DNA of 64,000 nt from Phototrophicus methaneseepsis (GTDB taxonomy: Bacteria; Chloroflexota; Anaerolineae; Aggregatilineales; Phototrophicaceae), in NCBI RefSeq assembly GCF_015500095.1, contig NZ_CP062983.1, positions 3,968,001-4,032,000 on the forward strand, given 5' to 3'. A program made the translations under genes and the position numbers. The first letter of the stretch is position 1. Each line of letters starts with the position of its first letter. Shown piece by piece: positions 1 to 8,768 of this stretch. Under the pieces are notes generated by a model. The model did not search any database. It had not been told where the DNA came from and was given only the letters and a program-made list of their open reading frames with translations.

Positions 1-273
1 GCAGGGCGTGGCTTTGATATACGCGAGAACATCATCAGCGAACATATCCTGACGCCATTGGATTTACAGGTTATGTCTGGTGCGTGGCGCGGCGCGCTCT
101 ACGGTCCCTCTGCCAATAAAACATTCACGGCCTTTTTGCGGCCGCATAACCGCAGCCGAGATATTCAGCGACTTTACTTTGTGGGCGGCACAACCCACCC
201 TGGGGGCGGCATCCCGATGGTGACGCTCTCCGGTAAAACAGTCGCCCAGATGATTATTGATGATATTGTGTGA
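1..273 (+). CDS. CrtI-family carotenoid/phytoene desaturase, C-terminal fragment
   Basis: The reading frame is open from base 1 and stops with TGA at 271-273, so only about 90 C-terminal residues are present. The motif YFVGGTTHPGGGIPMV followed by LSGK is the C-terminal FAD-binding signature of the CrtI family, which desaturates or isomerises carotenoids (phytoene desaturase and relatives). The preceding stretch, with an NRS segment just before this motif, fits the family. The N-terminal Rossmann dinucleotide motif lies outside the window, so the exact reaction (desaturase, ketolase or retinol-saturase-like) cannot be told. The next gene starts 16 bases downstream on the same strand and may be co-transcribed. 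Confidence 0.85.
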   Translation, partial: AGRGFDIRENIISEHILTPLDLQVMSGAWRGALYGPSANKTFTAFLRPHNRSRDIQRLYFVGGTTHPGGGIPMVTLSGKTVAQMIIDDIV

Positions 274-289
274 ATGACTATAAGAAATA

Positions 290-1192
290 ATGAAAGCCTA
301 CTACACCGACGTTTTTGTCCTGCCACTGCCAGAGGGGCATCGCTTCCCTATGGCGAAATATCATCGTCTAAGGGAACGCATCCTGGCTACAAACACGCTC
401 CCGGCAGAAAATCTCATCATCCCAGACGCAGCCACCGACGAAGATATTCTGCGCTGTCACACCCGTGATTACCTCGAAAAAGTGAAAAACGGGACGCTCA
501 GCCATCAAGAAGTGCTGCGGATTGGCTTCCCATGGACGCCAGAAATGGTCGAACGCTCAAGACGGTCTTCTGGTGCGACGATCTGCGCGAGTATGACCGC
601 TCTAGAAGAAGGCGTTTCTGCCAATCTTGCAGGGGGCACGCATCATGCAGGCCGGGACTTCGGGGCGGGGTTTTCCGTGTTTTGTGATGCAGGCATCGCA
701 GCACGGGCCTTACAAGCCAGGAAGATGGTCGAACGCGTGCTGGTTGTGGATTGTGATGTGCACCAGGGGAATGGCACAGCAGATGTCTGCCAGGGCGACC
801 CCAGCATTTACACCTTTTCTATCCATGGGGAGAAGAACTTCCCCTTTCGTAAAATACCCGGAGACCTAGACCTCGGCTTGCCCAATGACACAGGAGATGA
901 TCCTTATCTGGAAACGCTGGAATTCGCCCTGGAGCGGATATTAAGCGTCTTCGACCCGGACCTGGCCATTTACCAGGCAGGGGCAGATCCTTACATTGGC
1001 GACCGTTTAGGTAAGCTCGCACTCAGCAAAGAAGGCTTGGCGCGTCGTGATCGGCTGGTTATGGAGATGCTGCGAAGTGAGTCGATTCCTGTTGCTGTGA
1101 CAATGGGCGGCGGTTATGCCCCAGAGATCGAGCATATTGTGGATATTCACCTGCAAACGATCCGCATTGCCGCCCAATATGCCACAGGCTGA
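290..1192 (+). CDS. histone deacetylase superfamily (AcuC/HDAC-like) amidohydrolase
   Basis: 300 residues, the usual size for a bacterial class IV/AcuC-like member of the arginase/deacetylase fold. The active site is legible: a His pair (H118-H119, in GGTHHA), zinc ligands D156 and H158 (in DCDVHQGNG), D233 in QAGADP, and the GGGY motif near the C-terminus carrying the transition-state Tyr. The family removes acyl groups from lysine side chains, polyamines or acetoin-related substrates; the substrate here is unknown. The gene follows the CrtI-type gene by 16 bases and ends 1 base from the convergent MaoC gene. All catalytic positions appear intact, so an active enzyme is expected. Confidence 0.9.
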   Translation: MKAYYTDVFVLPLPEGHRFPMAKYHRLRERILATNTLPAENLIIPDAATDEDILRCHTRDYLEKVKNGTLSHQEVLRIGFPWTPEMVERSRRSSGATICASMTALEEGVSANLAGGTHHAGRDFGAGFSVFCDAGIAARALQARKMVERVLVVDCDVHQGNGTADVCQGDPSIYTFSIHGEKNFPFRKIPGDLDLGLPNDTGDDPYLETLEFALERILSVFDPDLAIYQAGADPYIGDRLGKLALSKEGLARRDRLVMEMLRSESIPVAVTMGGGYAPEIEHIVDIHLQTIRIAAQYATG

Positions 1193-1193
1193 A

Positions 1194-1676
1194 TTATGAC
1201 GAGGCTTCTTCCTGAGGTGCAGATGCCATCAGTAAGGTTAAATTCCCCTTCTGTACCGTTTTTCCATCCTGGTTGACGATCTTCATATCAAGCGTGACGA
1301 CCCCGCCACCCAAACGACGCGCTTCTTTTTTGTCGCTAACGACGATCTCAGCATGGATCGTATCACCAATATAGACAGGCACGCTGAACTTCATCTCTAG
1401 GCCACGGAAACCCAACACAGTCCGTTCCAGAATACCGAGCTGGTACGCCTGCCCAACGGCATAGCTAATCGTCAGCATCCCATGAGCAACACGCTGCCCC
1501 ATAAAGGAGGTTTTGCAATATTCGGCATCCGTATGCATGGGGTTAAAGTCGCCCGTCAGGGCAGCGAATTGCACAATATCCGCTTCTGTAATCGTACGTC
1601 CCCGCGTCATCATCTGGGAACCGACTTCAAATTCTTCAAAATAAAGGCCACGTGGGGGCTGGAGCTCTGCTGCCAT
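1194..1676 (-). CDS. MaoC-like (R)-specific enoyl-CoA hydratase / hotdog dehydratase
   Basis: Hotdog-fold protein of about 160 residues. The hydratase signature is visible as FAALTGDFNPMH followed by VAHGML, which supplies the catalytic Asp and His of (R)-specific enoyl-CoA hydratases. I place the start at 1676 because GGGAGA (about 1683-1688) sits six bases upstream. An upstream ATG at 1712 would add 12 residues but has no ribosome-binding site. The likely role is hydration of 2-enoyl-CoA in fatty acid, PHA or acyl-CoA metabolism; the substrate is unknown. It is convergent with the deacetylase-like gene and stands alone on its strand. Confidence 0.85.
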   Translation of the reverse strand: MAAELQPPRGLYFEEFEVGSQMMTRGRTITEADIVQFAALTGDFNPMHTDAEYCKTSFMGQRVAHGMLTISYAVGQAYQLGILERTVLGFRGLEMKFSVPVYIGDTIHAEIVVSDKKEARRLGGGVVTLDMKIVNQDGKTVQKGNLTLLMASAPQEEASS

Positions 1677-1807
1677 AATAGGTCTCCCTAATGTGGGTGA
1701 ATTCTGGTTCATCTTATCAAAAGCAAAATAAAACTGAACGCCTATCTTAACACCACAAGTCTGATGAGGATGCTACTACCGAGGAATACAGATATGGCAA
1801 AGGGCAC

Positions 1808-2203
1808 TTAATCCGCACGATGCTTTTCGATGACAGACATAAGCTGGTCAATCAGATTATTTGTTTCAAGCGGCTTCGACAAATAAGCATCGAAGCCAGC
1901 ATCATAGGCATCCTGCTCCACACTGACTGAGTGATAAGCAGTAATGGCCACAACGGGAAGATGTGCCAGGTCACTACGAGCGCGTATTCTGGATAATGTT
2001 TCCCATCCATCCATCTGTGGCATGGCTAAATCCATAATCACAAGCGTTGGTTGGTAACTTTCCAGGACGATTAAGCATTCGTAGCCATCACGCGCGACAC
2101 GCACTTCTGCGCCATGATGCAGTAAAATTTTAGTGACCATTTGCAGGCTATCAAACTCATCCTCGACGAGCAAGACATGCCAGCCGTCTATCCGATCCGT
2201 CAT
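1808..2203 (-). CDS. single-domain response regulator (receiver only)
   Basis: 131 residues forming one CheY-like receiver with no output domain. Acidic pocket E14-D15-E16 (in LLVEDE), phospho-acceptor D58 (in IMDLAMPQMDGW), switch T88 and K110 (in LSKP) are all present. It is the third gene of a minus-strand cluster: LOV histidine kinase, receiver, receiver, separated by 109 and 59 bases. Stand-alone receivers of this type relay phosphate or bind a partner protein rather than DNA. The likely donor is the upstream kinase, but this is inferred from position only. Confidence 0.93.
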   Translation of the reverse strand: MTDRIDGWHVLLVEDEFDSLQMVTKILLHHGAEVRVARDGYECLIVLESYQPTLVIMDLAMPQMDGWETLSRIRARSDLAHLPVVAITAYHSVSVEQDAYDAGFDAYLSKPLETNNLIDQLMSVIEKHRAD

Positions 2204-2262
2204 TGTTGTGCCTCGTTAGACTTGCATTGCCAGGTTGCTCTACTTAGGCGACTTGAACGTGT

Positions 2263-2658
2263 TTAATCACAAAATTCGTCCAGGCAGCGATGAATCTCTT
2301 CCAGGAAAGAATCAATACGAAAAGGCTTGGAAATATAGCCGTTAAATCCCGCGTCCAGGGCTTTTTCACGGTCACCAGCCATTGCGTGTGCAGTCAGCGC
2401 GATAATCGGCACACTATTGAGCGAGGTCTCATGACGTACGGCTTCCAGCATTTGCCAACCATCCATATTTGGCATCGACAAATCCAAAAGGATGAAGGTC
2501 GGCACAACGGTCTGTAGGACGCTCAGGCCTTCAATGCCATCGCGCGCCACATGGACTTTGGCCCCGCCAAAGCTGAGCACTTTGCGCGCCACATTGAGGT
2601 TATCCAATTCATCATCGACGATCAGCACCAACCAGTCTTTCATCTCTTTGCTAATCAT
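2263..2658 (-). CDS. single-domain response regulator (receiver only)
   Basis: 131 residues, receiver domain only, paralogous to the gene just downstream. D15-D16-E17 pocket, D59 (in LLDLSMPNMDGW), T89 and K111 (in ISKP) are intact. A purine-rich AAAGG sequence lies upstream of the ATG. Having two receivers after one kinase suggests either a branched pathway or a phosphate sink. It carries no DNA-binding or enzymatic output domain. Confidence 0.93.
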   Translation of the reverse strand: MISKEMKDWLVLIVDDELDNLNVARKVLSFGGAKVHVARDGIEGLSVLQTVVPTFILLDLSMPNMDGWQMLEAVRHETSLNSVPIIALTAHAMAGDREKALDAGFNGYISKPFRIDSFLEEIHRCLDEFCD

Positions 2659-2767
2659 GACGTTGCCTTTCCCCCTAAGTCCTTACTCGTTCTTCTTGCA
2701 AGGAGCTTACTACCGTTACAAGAAAAGTCACCAAAGTATTCATCCGCATTATATTAGGCGTAACGCG

Positions 2768-4651
2768 TTAATCCGCAGGCTGTAAAGGTAAGATGATGGT
2801 AACTGTCGTCCCCTTACCAAGCTGGCTCTGCAGACGGATATTCCCCCCCATCATCAGGCACAGCTTGCGAACAATCGTCAGGCCCAGGCCAGACCCACCT
2901 TGCTTACGGCTGGATGAATCATCCACCTGGCGGAATTCTTCAAAAATTGTCTCCTGCATATGCGACGGAATACCAATACCTGTGTCGCTGACGATGAGCT
3001 TCCAGGCATCATTCCCGTGCTTTTGAATCTGCATAGTTACCCTGCCCTCGTCCGTGAACTTAATCGCATTCGAGAGAAGGTTAATGGCAATTTGCCGTAA
3101 GCGCGATTCATCGCCCATCAAAGCGGTCGGCATACGCTCATCCAGTATATGCCGGAAGGCTATTTGTTTTTGTTCAGCGAGTCCTTCCACCTGAGCGACA
3201 ATATCTTCCATCCATTCTTTGATCACAAATGGCTTGATGATCAAATCCATACGGCCAGCCTCAATCTTAGAGAGGTCCAGCACATCATTGATGAGCTCTA
3301 GCAGATGTTTGGCGTTAACCAGAACACGATCCTGGTAATAAGTCTGCTCATCAGTCAGGTCACCGGCCATACCAGCGAGTTGAATATCCGTATAGCCAAT
3401 AATCGCATTAAGCGGCGTACGCAACTCATGAGACATCGTCGCCAGAAACTGGCTCTTGAGCCGAACAGCTTCTTCAGCCTGCCGCCGCGCAATCGACAGC
3501 GCACCATTCGCTTGAATGAGGGCTTCCGTCTGCTCCTGGATTTTTTCCTCAGTATGGACACGCTGCGTCACGTCCGTACTAATGCCCACAAAGTGCGTCA
3601 ATTCGCCACGTTCGTTTGTAATCGGCGCAATACGCAGCTCGTTATAGAACAACGTCCCGTCCTGGCGATAATTGCGTATAACAACCGTGCAGCTACGGGC
3701 CTCTCGCAGCGCAGCGCGGATTTCATGCACACCGGGCTGGTCACGGTCATCATTCTGCAAGAAGCGGCAATTGCGGCCAATCACGTCAATGGCAGAATAG
3801 CCCGTCATCTGTTCAAAGACAGGGTTTACATAGATCAGGGGCATATCTGGTAACTGAGCATCTGCAATCGAAATGCCGGATGGGCTGGCCTCAATCGCCT
3901 GGTTGCGCAGCAAAAGCTGCATCTCAACCTGTTTCTGGTCAGTGATATCGCGCGCGATGAAATAGGTTCTCTGCTCTTCTGGCACCGTTGTGGACTTCCA
4001 GGAGAGCCAACAGTAGGTACCATCATAACGCCGATAGCGGTTCTCAAATTCCAACACATGGCGTCCGGTCACTGCATGGGCGGCGATTTCTTGAATGCGT
4101 TCCATATCTTCAGGATGGACGTAATCGAGAAAGTTCGTCCCGATCATTTCCTCCGGCTTATAGCCTAATATCGGCAGGACAGCAGGATTGAGCCGGACAA
4201 ATGTGCCATCAAATTCCTTAATACCAACGATGTCCTGGGATAAATCGAAGATGCGATCCATTTCAGATTTACTGGATCGCGGGGAGGTTACATCCTGCCA
4301 AACACCCGTGACCGTCTCTAAACCTTCTTCATTGACATGCATCATGCAGGTGCCTTCCAGGACACGCAGCGCGCCCGTTTTAGTGCGGACAGCAAACTGC
4401 AGAGATCCACATGGGCCCTCACCCAACTGGAGTTTTTCTACATGTTGATGCAGGGAGCCATCTGCTTGCAGCGAAAAAGAAACATCAAATAGATTGAGCG
4501 ACATGACTTCATCAGCATCATAACCCAGGGTGCTTAAACATAACGGGTTGGCATAAAGGACATCGCCGGATGCTGCCATGACACAAACCAGACAATTGAT
4601 GTTAGCCAGCAGAGCTTCCAGAGATACACCAACCTCCTGAAACGCCTTCAT
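2768..4651 (-). CDS. PAS-PAS-LOV sensor histidine kinase (blue-light receptor type)
   Basis: 627 residues, apparently cytosolic (no membrane segment seen). Order: PAS about 10-120, PAS about 130-245, LOV about 250-365, HisKA with H408 in TMSHELRTPLN, then HATPase_c (N-box NLLSNAIKF, G1 DTGIGIP, G2 GSGLGL). The third PAS unit carries the flavin-binding LOV signature GRNCRFLQ with adduct-forming C295, plus the two chromophore-contacting Asn, N327 (in RNYRQDG) and N337 (in FYNEL). The usual Gln in the last strand (FVGxQ) is Ser here (S358, in FVGIST). Known LOV kinases form a flavin-cysteinyl adduct in blue light and change kinase activity; activity here is inferred. The two receivers downstream are the natural partners. 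Confidence 0.92.
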   Translation of the reverse strand: MKAFQEVGVSLEALLANINCLVCVMAASGDVLYANPLCLSTLGYDADEVMSLNLFDVSFSLQADGSLHQHVEKLQLGEGPCGSLQFAVRTKTGALRVLEGTCMMHVNEEGLETVTGVWQDVTSPRSSKSEMDRIFDLSQDIVGIKEFDGTFVRLNPAVLPILGYKPEEMIGTNFLDYVHPEDMERIQEIAAHAVTGRHVLEFENRYRRYDGTYCWLSWKSTTVPEEQRTYFIARDITDQKQVEMQLLLRNQAIEASPSGISIADAQLPDMPLIYVNPVFEQMTGYSAIDVIGRNCRFLQNDDRDQPGVHEIRAALREARSCTVVIRNYRQDGTLFYNELRIAPITNERGELTHFVGISTDVTQRVHTEEKIQEQTEALIQANGALSIARRQAEEAVRLKSQFLATMSHELRTPLNAIIGYTDIQLAGMAGDLTDEQTYYQDRVLVNAKHLLELINDVLDLSKIEAGRMDLIIKPFVIKEWMEDIVAQVEGLAEQKQIAFRHILDERMPTALMGDESRLRQIAINLLSNAIKFTDEGRVTMQIQKHGNDAWKLIVSDTGIGIPSHMQETIFEEFRQVDDSSSRKQGGSGLGLTIVRKLCLMMGGNIRLQSQLGKGTTVTIILPLQPAD

Positions 4652-4810
4652 TAACTAGAGTTCTCCAACACAAAACATATTTCATGGTCGCTATTCTAGC
4701 GATGGTGCATGTGGAATACATGAGTAAAGCCCACCGACCATACAAAAACCAGTTTAAAAATTGAATAGCAAACCCGAGAATAATAGCTCAATCCATATAC
4801 AGCAGTTAGC

Positions 4811-4848
4811 AAAATAAAAGCAGCGGAACCGATCAAGGCACCGCTGCT
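4811..4848 (-). terminator. Rho-independent terminator of hppA
   Basis: Inverted repeat AGCAGCGG (4819-4826) and CCGCTGCT (4841-4848), with an inner CC/GG pair. Read on the minus strand it is followed by the T-rich run TTTTATTTT (4811-4818). It lies 34 bases beyond the hppA stop. Confidence 0.85.
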
Positions 4849-4881
4849 TCGCCATTCAACTTGTAGCGTTAGAGCCCAGCC

Positions 4882-7191
4882 TTAGCCTTCTTCGGTGGCT
4901 TCAGGCGTCACGTCGACATCGGCATCTTCTGTCGCTTCAGCGGCTGCCTCATCTTCAGCAGCTTCTTCAGTGACTTCCTCGGTAACTTCTTCAGCCGTGT
5001 CCGTTGCAACAACTTCTTCTTCAACTGTCGCCGTCTCATCAATCGTTTGCTCGATGGCGGTATCCGTTGTGGTATCCAAAGGTGCAGCAGCGGTCGGATT
5101 GGCAATCATCGGCGCAATCACGAGGGAGACAATTGCTAGCAGTTTCAGCAGGATGTTGAGGGATGGACCGGAGGTATCCTTAAATGGATCGCCAACAGTG
5201 TCGCCGACAACAGCAGCCTTATGAGCATCGGAGCCCTTACCGCCGAACTGTCCGGATTCGATGTATTTCTTGGCGTTATCCCAGGCACCGCCTGCATTCG
5301 CCATCATCACAGCCAGCATAAAGGCCGAAACGAGGGAACCCATCAACACACCAACGAGTGTGTATTCATCAACGAAGTGGCTCAGGGCGTTGCCACGACC
5401 GACAACGGTCAGGATTGCCAGCACGACCGGAACCGCCACAGCAATGATACCTGGCAGCAGCATTTGACGAATCGCGCTGTTGGTGCTGATCGCTACACAG
5501 GTTTCATAGTCAGGGTCGTTCTTACCTTCCATGATGCCCGGAATTTCTTTGAACTGGCGGCGGACTTCCATCACAATGTCCTGGGCCGCATTACCAACAG
5601 CAACCATGGTCAATGCGCTGAAGATATAAGGCAGCAAAGCCCCAATGAACAAACCGGTAATCAAGGTCGGAGAAAGCAGAATTTCCGAAATCACGACAGC
5701 TTCGCCACCAGCATCCAGGCCAAGAGCCGTAATAAAGGCGGCGCTGAGTGCCAACGCGGTCATCGCAGCACTACCAATCGCGAAGCCCTTACCCGTTGCA
5801 GCCGTCGTGTTACCTAGGCTATCCAGGGCATCGGTACGATCACGAACTTCGTCGGGCAGGTCGGACATTTCCGCGATACCACCCGCATTATCAGCAACCG
5901 GGCCATAAGCATCTGTCGCCAGGGTGATGCCGAGCGTCGCCAACATACCGACAGCCGCCACAGCCACACCGTACAGGCCAGTTGCCCAGGTGGCGATCAA
6001 GGTCACCAGGACGACGATGATTACAGGCGCCAGCGTACTCATCATACCCAGGGCCAAGCCACGAATGATGACGATACCCGCGCCACCTTCCGCACTTTGC
6101 GAGAGGGCCTTGGTCGGGCCGTACGAAGCCGCTGTAAAGTATTCCGTGAAGTAACCAATGGCAACACCACCAGCAAGGCCGCTGATCGTTGCAATCGCAA
6201 TCTCAAACGGCAGTTCCAGGAGCATTGTCAGCAGCACAACGACGACTGCTACAGCTACAGAAGCGCTGTAGGTACCACGGCGCAGGCTGCCCAGCAGCAT
6301 TTCCTGTGTGGCGCCTTCCTGCGTCTGAACGAGGAAGGTTGCGAGAATGCCAATGATGACACCGGAAGCAGCGACCAGAAGCGGGAAGATTTGGGCTGAA
6401 ACACTGTCGGAAGCCACACCTGCACCCAGGGTCGCCAGCGAGATAGCCGCGATGATAGAGCTGGCATAACTCTCGAACAGGTCGGACCCCATGCCCGCGA
6501 CATCACCGACATTATCGCCCACGTTATCCGCGATGGTTGCCGGGTTCCGCGGATCATCTTCTGGGATGCCAGCTTCTGTCTTACCAACGAGGTCAGCACC
6601 AACGTCAGCAGCCTTGGTATAGATACCGCCACCAACGCGAGCGAAGATTGCGATTGACGTCCCGCCAAAGCCGAAGCCAGCCAGCGCGCTCGCTGCTGTT
6701 GCTGCATCCCCAAGCTGGTTGAGGAACAACACAAACAGCACGCTCACACCCAGCAATGCCAGTGATACCACTGTGGTCCCCATGACGGTGCCGCCAGAGA
6801 AAGCCACGCGCAAGCCCTTATTCAAACTTTCTGAAGCAGCCTGTGTGGTACGGACATTAGCGCGAACAGCAATATACATACCGACATAGCCTGCGATGCC
6901 CGAAGCCAACGCACCCAGCAAGAATGCCAGCGCCGTCCAGGAAGAAATACCCGAACCCGCAACGTTGCTCAGGATGAACAGGATAATTGCCACGACGATG
7001 ACAAAAACCGTCACAGCAGTATATTCGCGGCGCAAGAAAGCCTGTGCGCCACGCTGAATAGCTTTCGCAATACGCTGCATGGTTTCATTACCAGCAGGCT
7101 GCGATAAGACGAAATTACCCTGGTAGATGGCAAAGGCCAGCCCGATGAGGCTGGCAACAACGCCAATACCACCAGCTAAAGTTACATCCAT
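4882..7191 (-). CDS. hppA: membrane-bound ion-translocating pyrophosphatase, K+-dependent type
   Basis: Polytopic protein of about 769 residues that couples PPi hydrolysis to H+ or Na+ export. Family motifs: GGGIYTKAADVGADLVGK, the Asp-rich IADNVGDNVGDVAG, DAYGPVADNAGG, and near the end GDTVGDPFKDTSGPS. The sequence GNTTAATGKG has Ala where K+-independent enzymes have Lys, marking the K+-dependent subclass. The semi-conserved Glu is in DLFESY, the placement of Na+-pumping members; this is inference. I chose the start at 7191 because GGGAGT sits about six bases upstream; an earlier in-frame ATG at 7242 lacks this. The last 60 or so residues are an unusual acidic Thr/Glu/Ala-rich tail with no family counterpart that I know. 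Confidence 0.96.
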   Translation of the reverse strand: MDVTLAGGIGVVASLIGLAFAIYQGNFVLSQPAGNETMQRIAKAIQRGAQAFLRREYTAVTVFVIVVAIILFILSNVAGSGISSWTALAFLLGALASGIAGYVGMYIAVRANVRTTQAASESLNKGLRVAFSGGTVMGTTVVSLALLGVSVLFVLFLNQLGDAATAASALAGFGFGGTSIAIFARVGGGIYTKAADVGADLVGKTEAGIPEDDPRNPATIADNVGDNVGDVAGMGSDLFESYASSIIAAISLATLGAGVASDSVSAQIFPLLVAASGVIIGILATFLVQTQEGATQEMLLGSLRRGTYSASVAVAVVVVLLTMLLELPFEIAIATISGLAGGVAIGYFTEYFTAASYGPTKALSQSAEGGAGIVIIRGLALGMMSTLAPVIIVVLVTLIATWATGLYGVAVAAVGMLATLGITLATDAYGPVADNAGGIAEMSDLPDEVRDRTDALDSLGNTTAATGKGFAIGSAAMTALALSAAFITALGLDAGGEAVVISEILLSPTLITGLFIGALLPYIFSALTMVAVGNAAQDIVMEVRRQFKEIPGIMEGKNDPDYETCVAISTNSAIRQMLLPGIIAVAVPVVLAILTVVGRGNALSHFVDEYTLVGVLMGSLVSAFMLAVMMANAGGAWDNAKKYIESGQFGGKGSDAHKAAVVGDTVGDPFKDTSGPSLNILLKLLAIVSLVIAPMIANPTAAAPLDTTTDTAIEQTIDETATVEEEVVATDTAEEVTEEVTEEAAEDEAAAEATEDADVDVTPEATEEG

Positions 7192-7468
7192 TGCAATACT
7201 CCCTATGTTGAACCCGATAGAATGGTCAATTTTACGATGCAAATAGAATATTCGTTAACAACTGACAAATCTTAACTGACGGACTCCCGATTGTGTACAC
7301 CAAATTCTACCTTGTTGGGGAGACGTAACAAAAGATTATAACGCTAAATAAGGCAGAATTGGGAACGATTTGCATCCGGTGAGTGTCTATACTCACAGGG
7401 TTGAGGAAGCCCACACTAGAGTCTATCATTAATTATCTTACATTGATAACGGCACATAATAGGGATCT

Positions 7469-7828
7469 ATGCCGAGCCATACAAGTCAATTAGGCCTCTA
7501 CGGAGAACAAGCTGCCGTCGCACATCTGCGTGAGCATGGCTATACCATTCATGAAACAAACTGGCATTGCCGTACGGGTGAGATCGATATTATTGCCCAG
7601 CAAGATGATATGCTCGTCTTTGTAGAAGTCAAAACACGTCGCACATCTGGCACAGCCCTGGCAGCGATTACACCAACAAAACGAGACCGCATCATCAGCG
7701 CCGTTTACGCTTATCTTGATGCGCAAGAACTGGATGATGCAGCATGGCGGATTGATGCCATCAGCGTCACCATCAAACCTCACGAAGCGCCCATGATTCA
7801 ACATGTGGAGGATGCCCTTGACTGGTAA
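7469..7828 (+). CDS. yraN: YraN / UPF0102 family endonuclease-like protein
   Basis: 119 residues with the UPF0102 pattern: GEQAAVAHLREHGY, then CRTGEIDIIAQ and LVFVEVKTRR, an Asp/Glu-x-Lys restriction-endonuclease-like core. The family is small and widely conserved; the biochemical role is unclear but a Holliday-junction or DNA-processing nuclease is often suggested. It overlaps the miaA reading frame at its 3' end by up to 26 bases, so the two are translationally coupled. Confidence 0.92.
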   Translation: MPSHTSQLGLYGEQAAVAHLREHGYTIHETNWHCRTGEIDIIAQQDDMLVFVEVKTRRTSGTALAAITPTKRDRIISAVYAYLDAQELDDAAWRIDAISVTIKPHEAPMIQHVEDALDW

Positions 7829-8768
7829 TGTGTCAAGCACAGAAAAGCGGCCTCTGGTGATCATCCTGGGCGCAACAGCAACAGGCAAGACCCACCTCGC
7901 AATAGAGATTGCCCAGGCACTGAATGGCGAAGTCGTCGGCGCAGACAGCCGACAGATTTATCGCTATATGGATATTGGCACAGCCAAGCCAACACCGGAA
8001 GAACGCGCCGCGGCTCCCCATCATCTTGTGGATTATGTGGAACCCGATGACCATATTTCACTAGCACAATATCAGGCATCGGCTTATGCAGCGATTGATA
8101 ATATCCATCAGCGCGGTAAGTTGCCTTTACTGGTTGGGGGGACGGGCCAATATATCACCGCTGTTGCAGAAGGCTGGTCAATACCGGAAGTCCCGCCCAA
8201 CTGGCCCCTGCGCGATGAGCTAGAGCACTATGCTGCACAAGAAGGCGCAGACGCTTTACATGCCCGTCTGACTGCGCACGATCCCGTATATGCGGCTAAA
8301 ATACATCCTAACAACATTCGCCGGGTGGTACGCGCGCTGGAAATTTGCCTGACAACAGGCGATACCGTGACCAATTTACAGCGCAAGCAACCGCCACCCT
8401 ATCGCATGTATACAATTGGCCTGCAAATGGATCGAGAAAACCTTTACGCACGCGCAGATCATCGCTTCGATATGATGATGAAAGCAGGATTTTTAGATGA
8501 AGTACAAGCCCTACTTAATAGAGGCTATGAGCGCCATCTGCCCGCTTTTAGCGCAGTGGGTTATGCGGAGCTACTTGCTTTGCTCTGTGACAATGCAAAC
8601 CTGGAGGAGATGATCGCCCAGGCAAAAAATAACACCCATGATTTTATCCGCAGGCAAGAGATATGGTTTCGTGGGCACGATCATGGCATCCTGTGGCATA
8701 ATACGGATCAGAATAAAACGCAATCTATCGTGCAGTCTGTTGCACGCTGGTATGAGGAGCAAGGCTAA
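7803..8768 (+). CDS. miaA: tRNA dimethylallyltransferase
   Basis: Adds a dimethylallyl group to N6 of A37 in tRNAs reading UNN codons. The P-loop GATATGKT, the GADSRQIYRYMDIGTAKP segment and VGGTGQYI are diagnostic; length 321 residues is normal. Start is uncertain: ATG at 7803 and 7812 sit on or against the GGAGG at 7807-7811, while TTG at 7818 is spaced six bases from it and may be the real start, giving 316 residues. It overlaps yraN and abuts the next gene (TAA then GTG). Confidence 0.95.
   Translation: MWRMPLTGNVSSTEKRPLVIILGATATGKTHLAIEIAQALNGEVVGADSRQIYRYMDIGTAKPTPEERAAAPHHLVDYVEPDDHISLAQYQASAYAAIDNIHQRGKLPLLVGGTGQYITAVAEGWSIPEVPPNWPLRDELEHYAAQEGADALHARLTAHDPVYAAKIHPNNIRRVVRALEICLTTGDTVTNLQRKQPPPYRMYTIGLQMDRENLYARADHRFDMMMKAGFLDEVQALLNRGYERHLPAFSAVGYAELLALLCDNANLEEMIAQAKNNTHDFIRRQEIWFRGHDHGILWHNTDQNKTQSIVQSVARWYEEQG

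Noticed and set aside
4895-6734. Several open frames opposite or in other frames of hppA, some over 150 codons
   Set aside because: They lie fully inside the coding strand of hppA, have biased composition from its Ala/Gly/Val-rich helices and no family motif.
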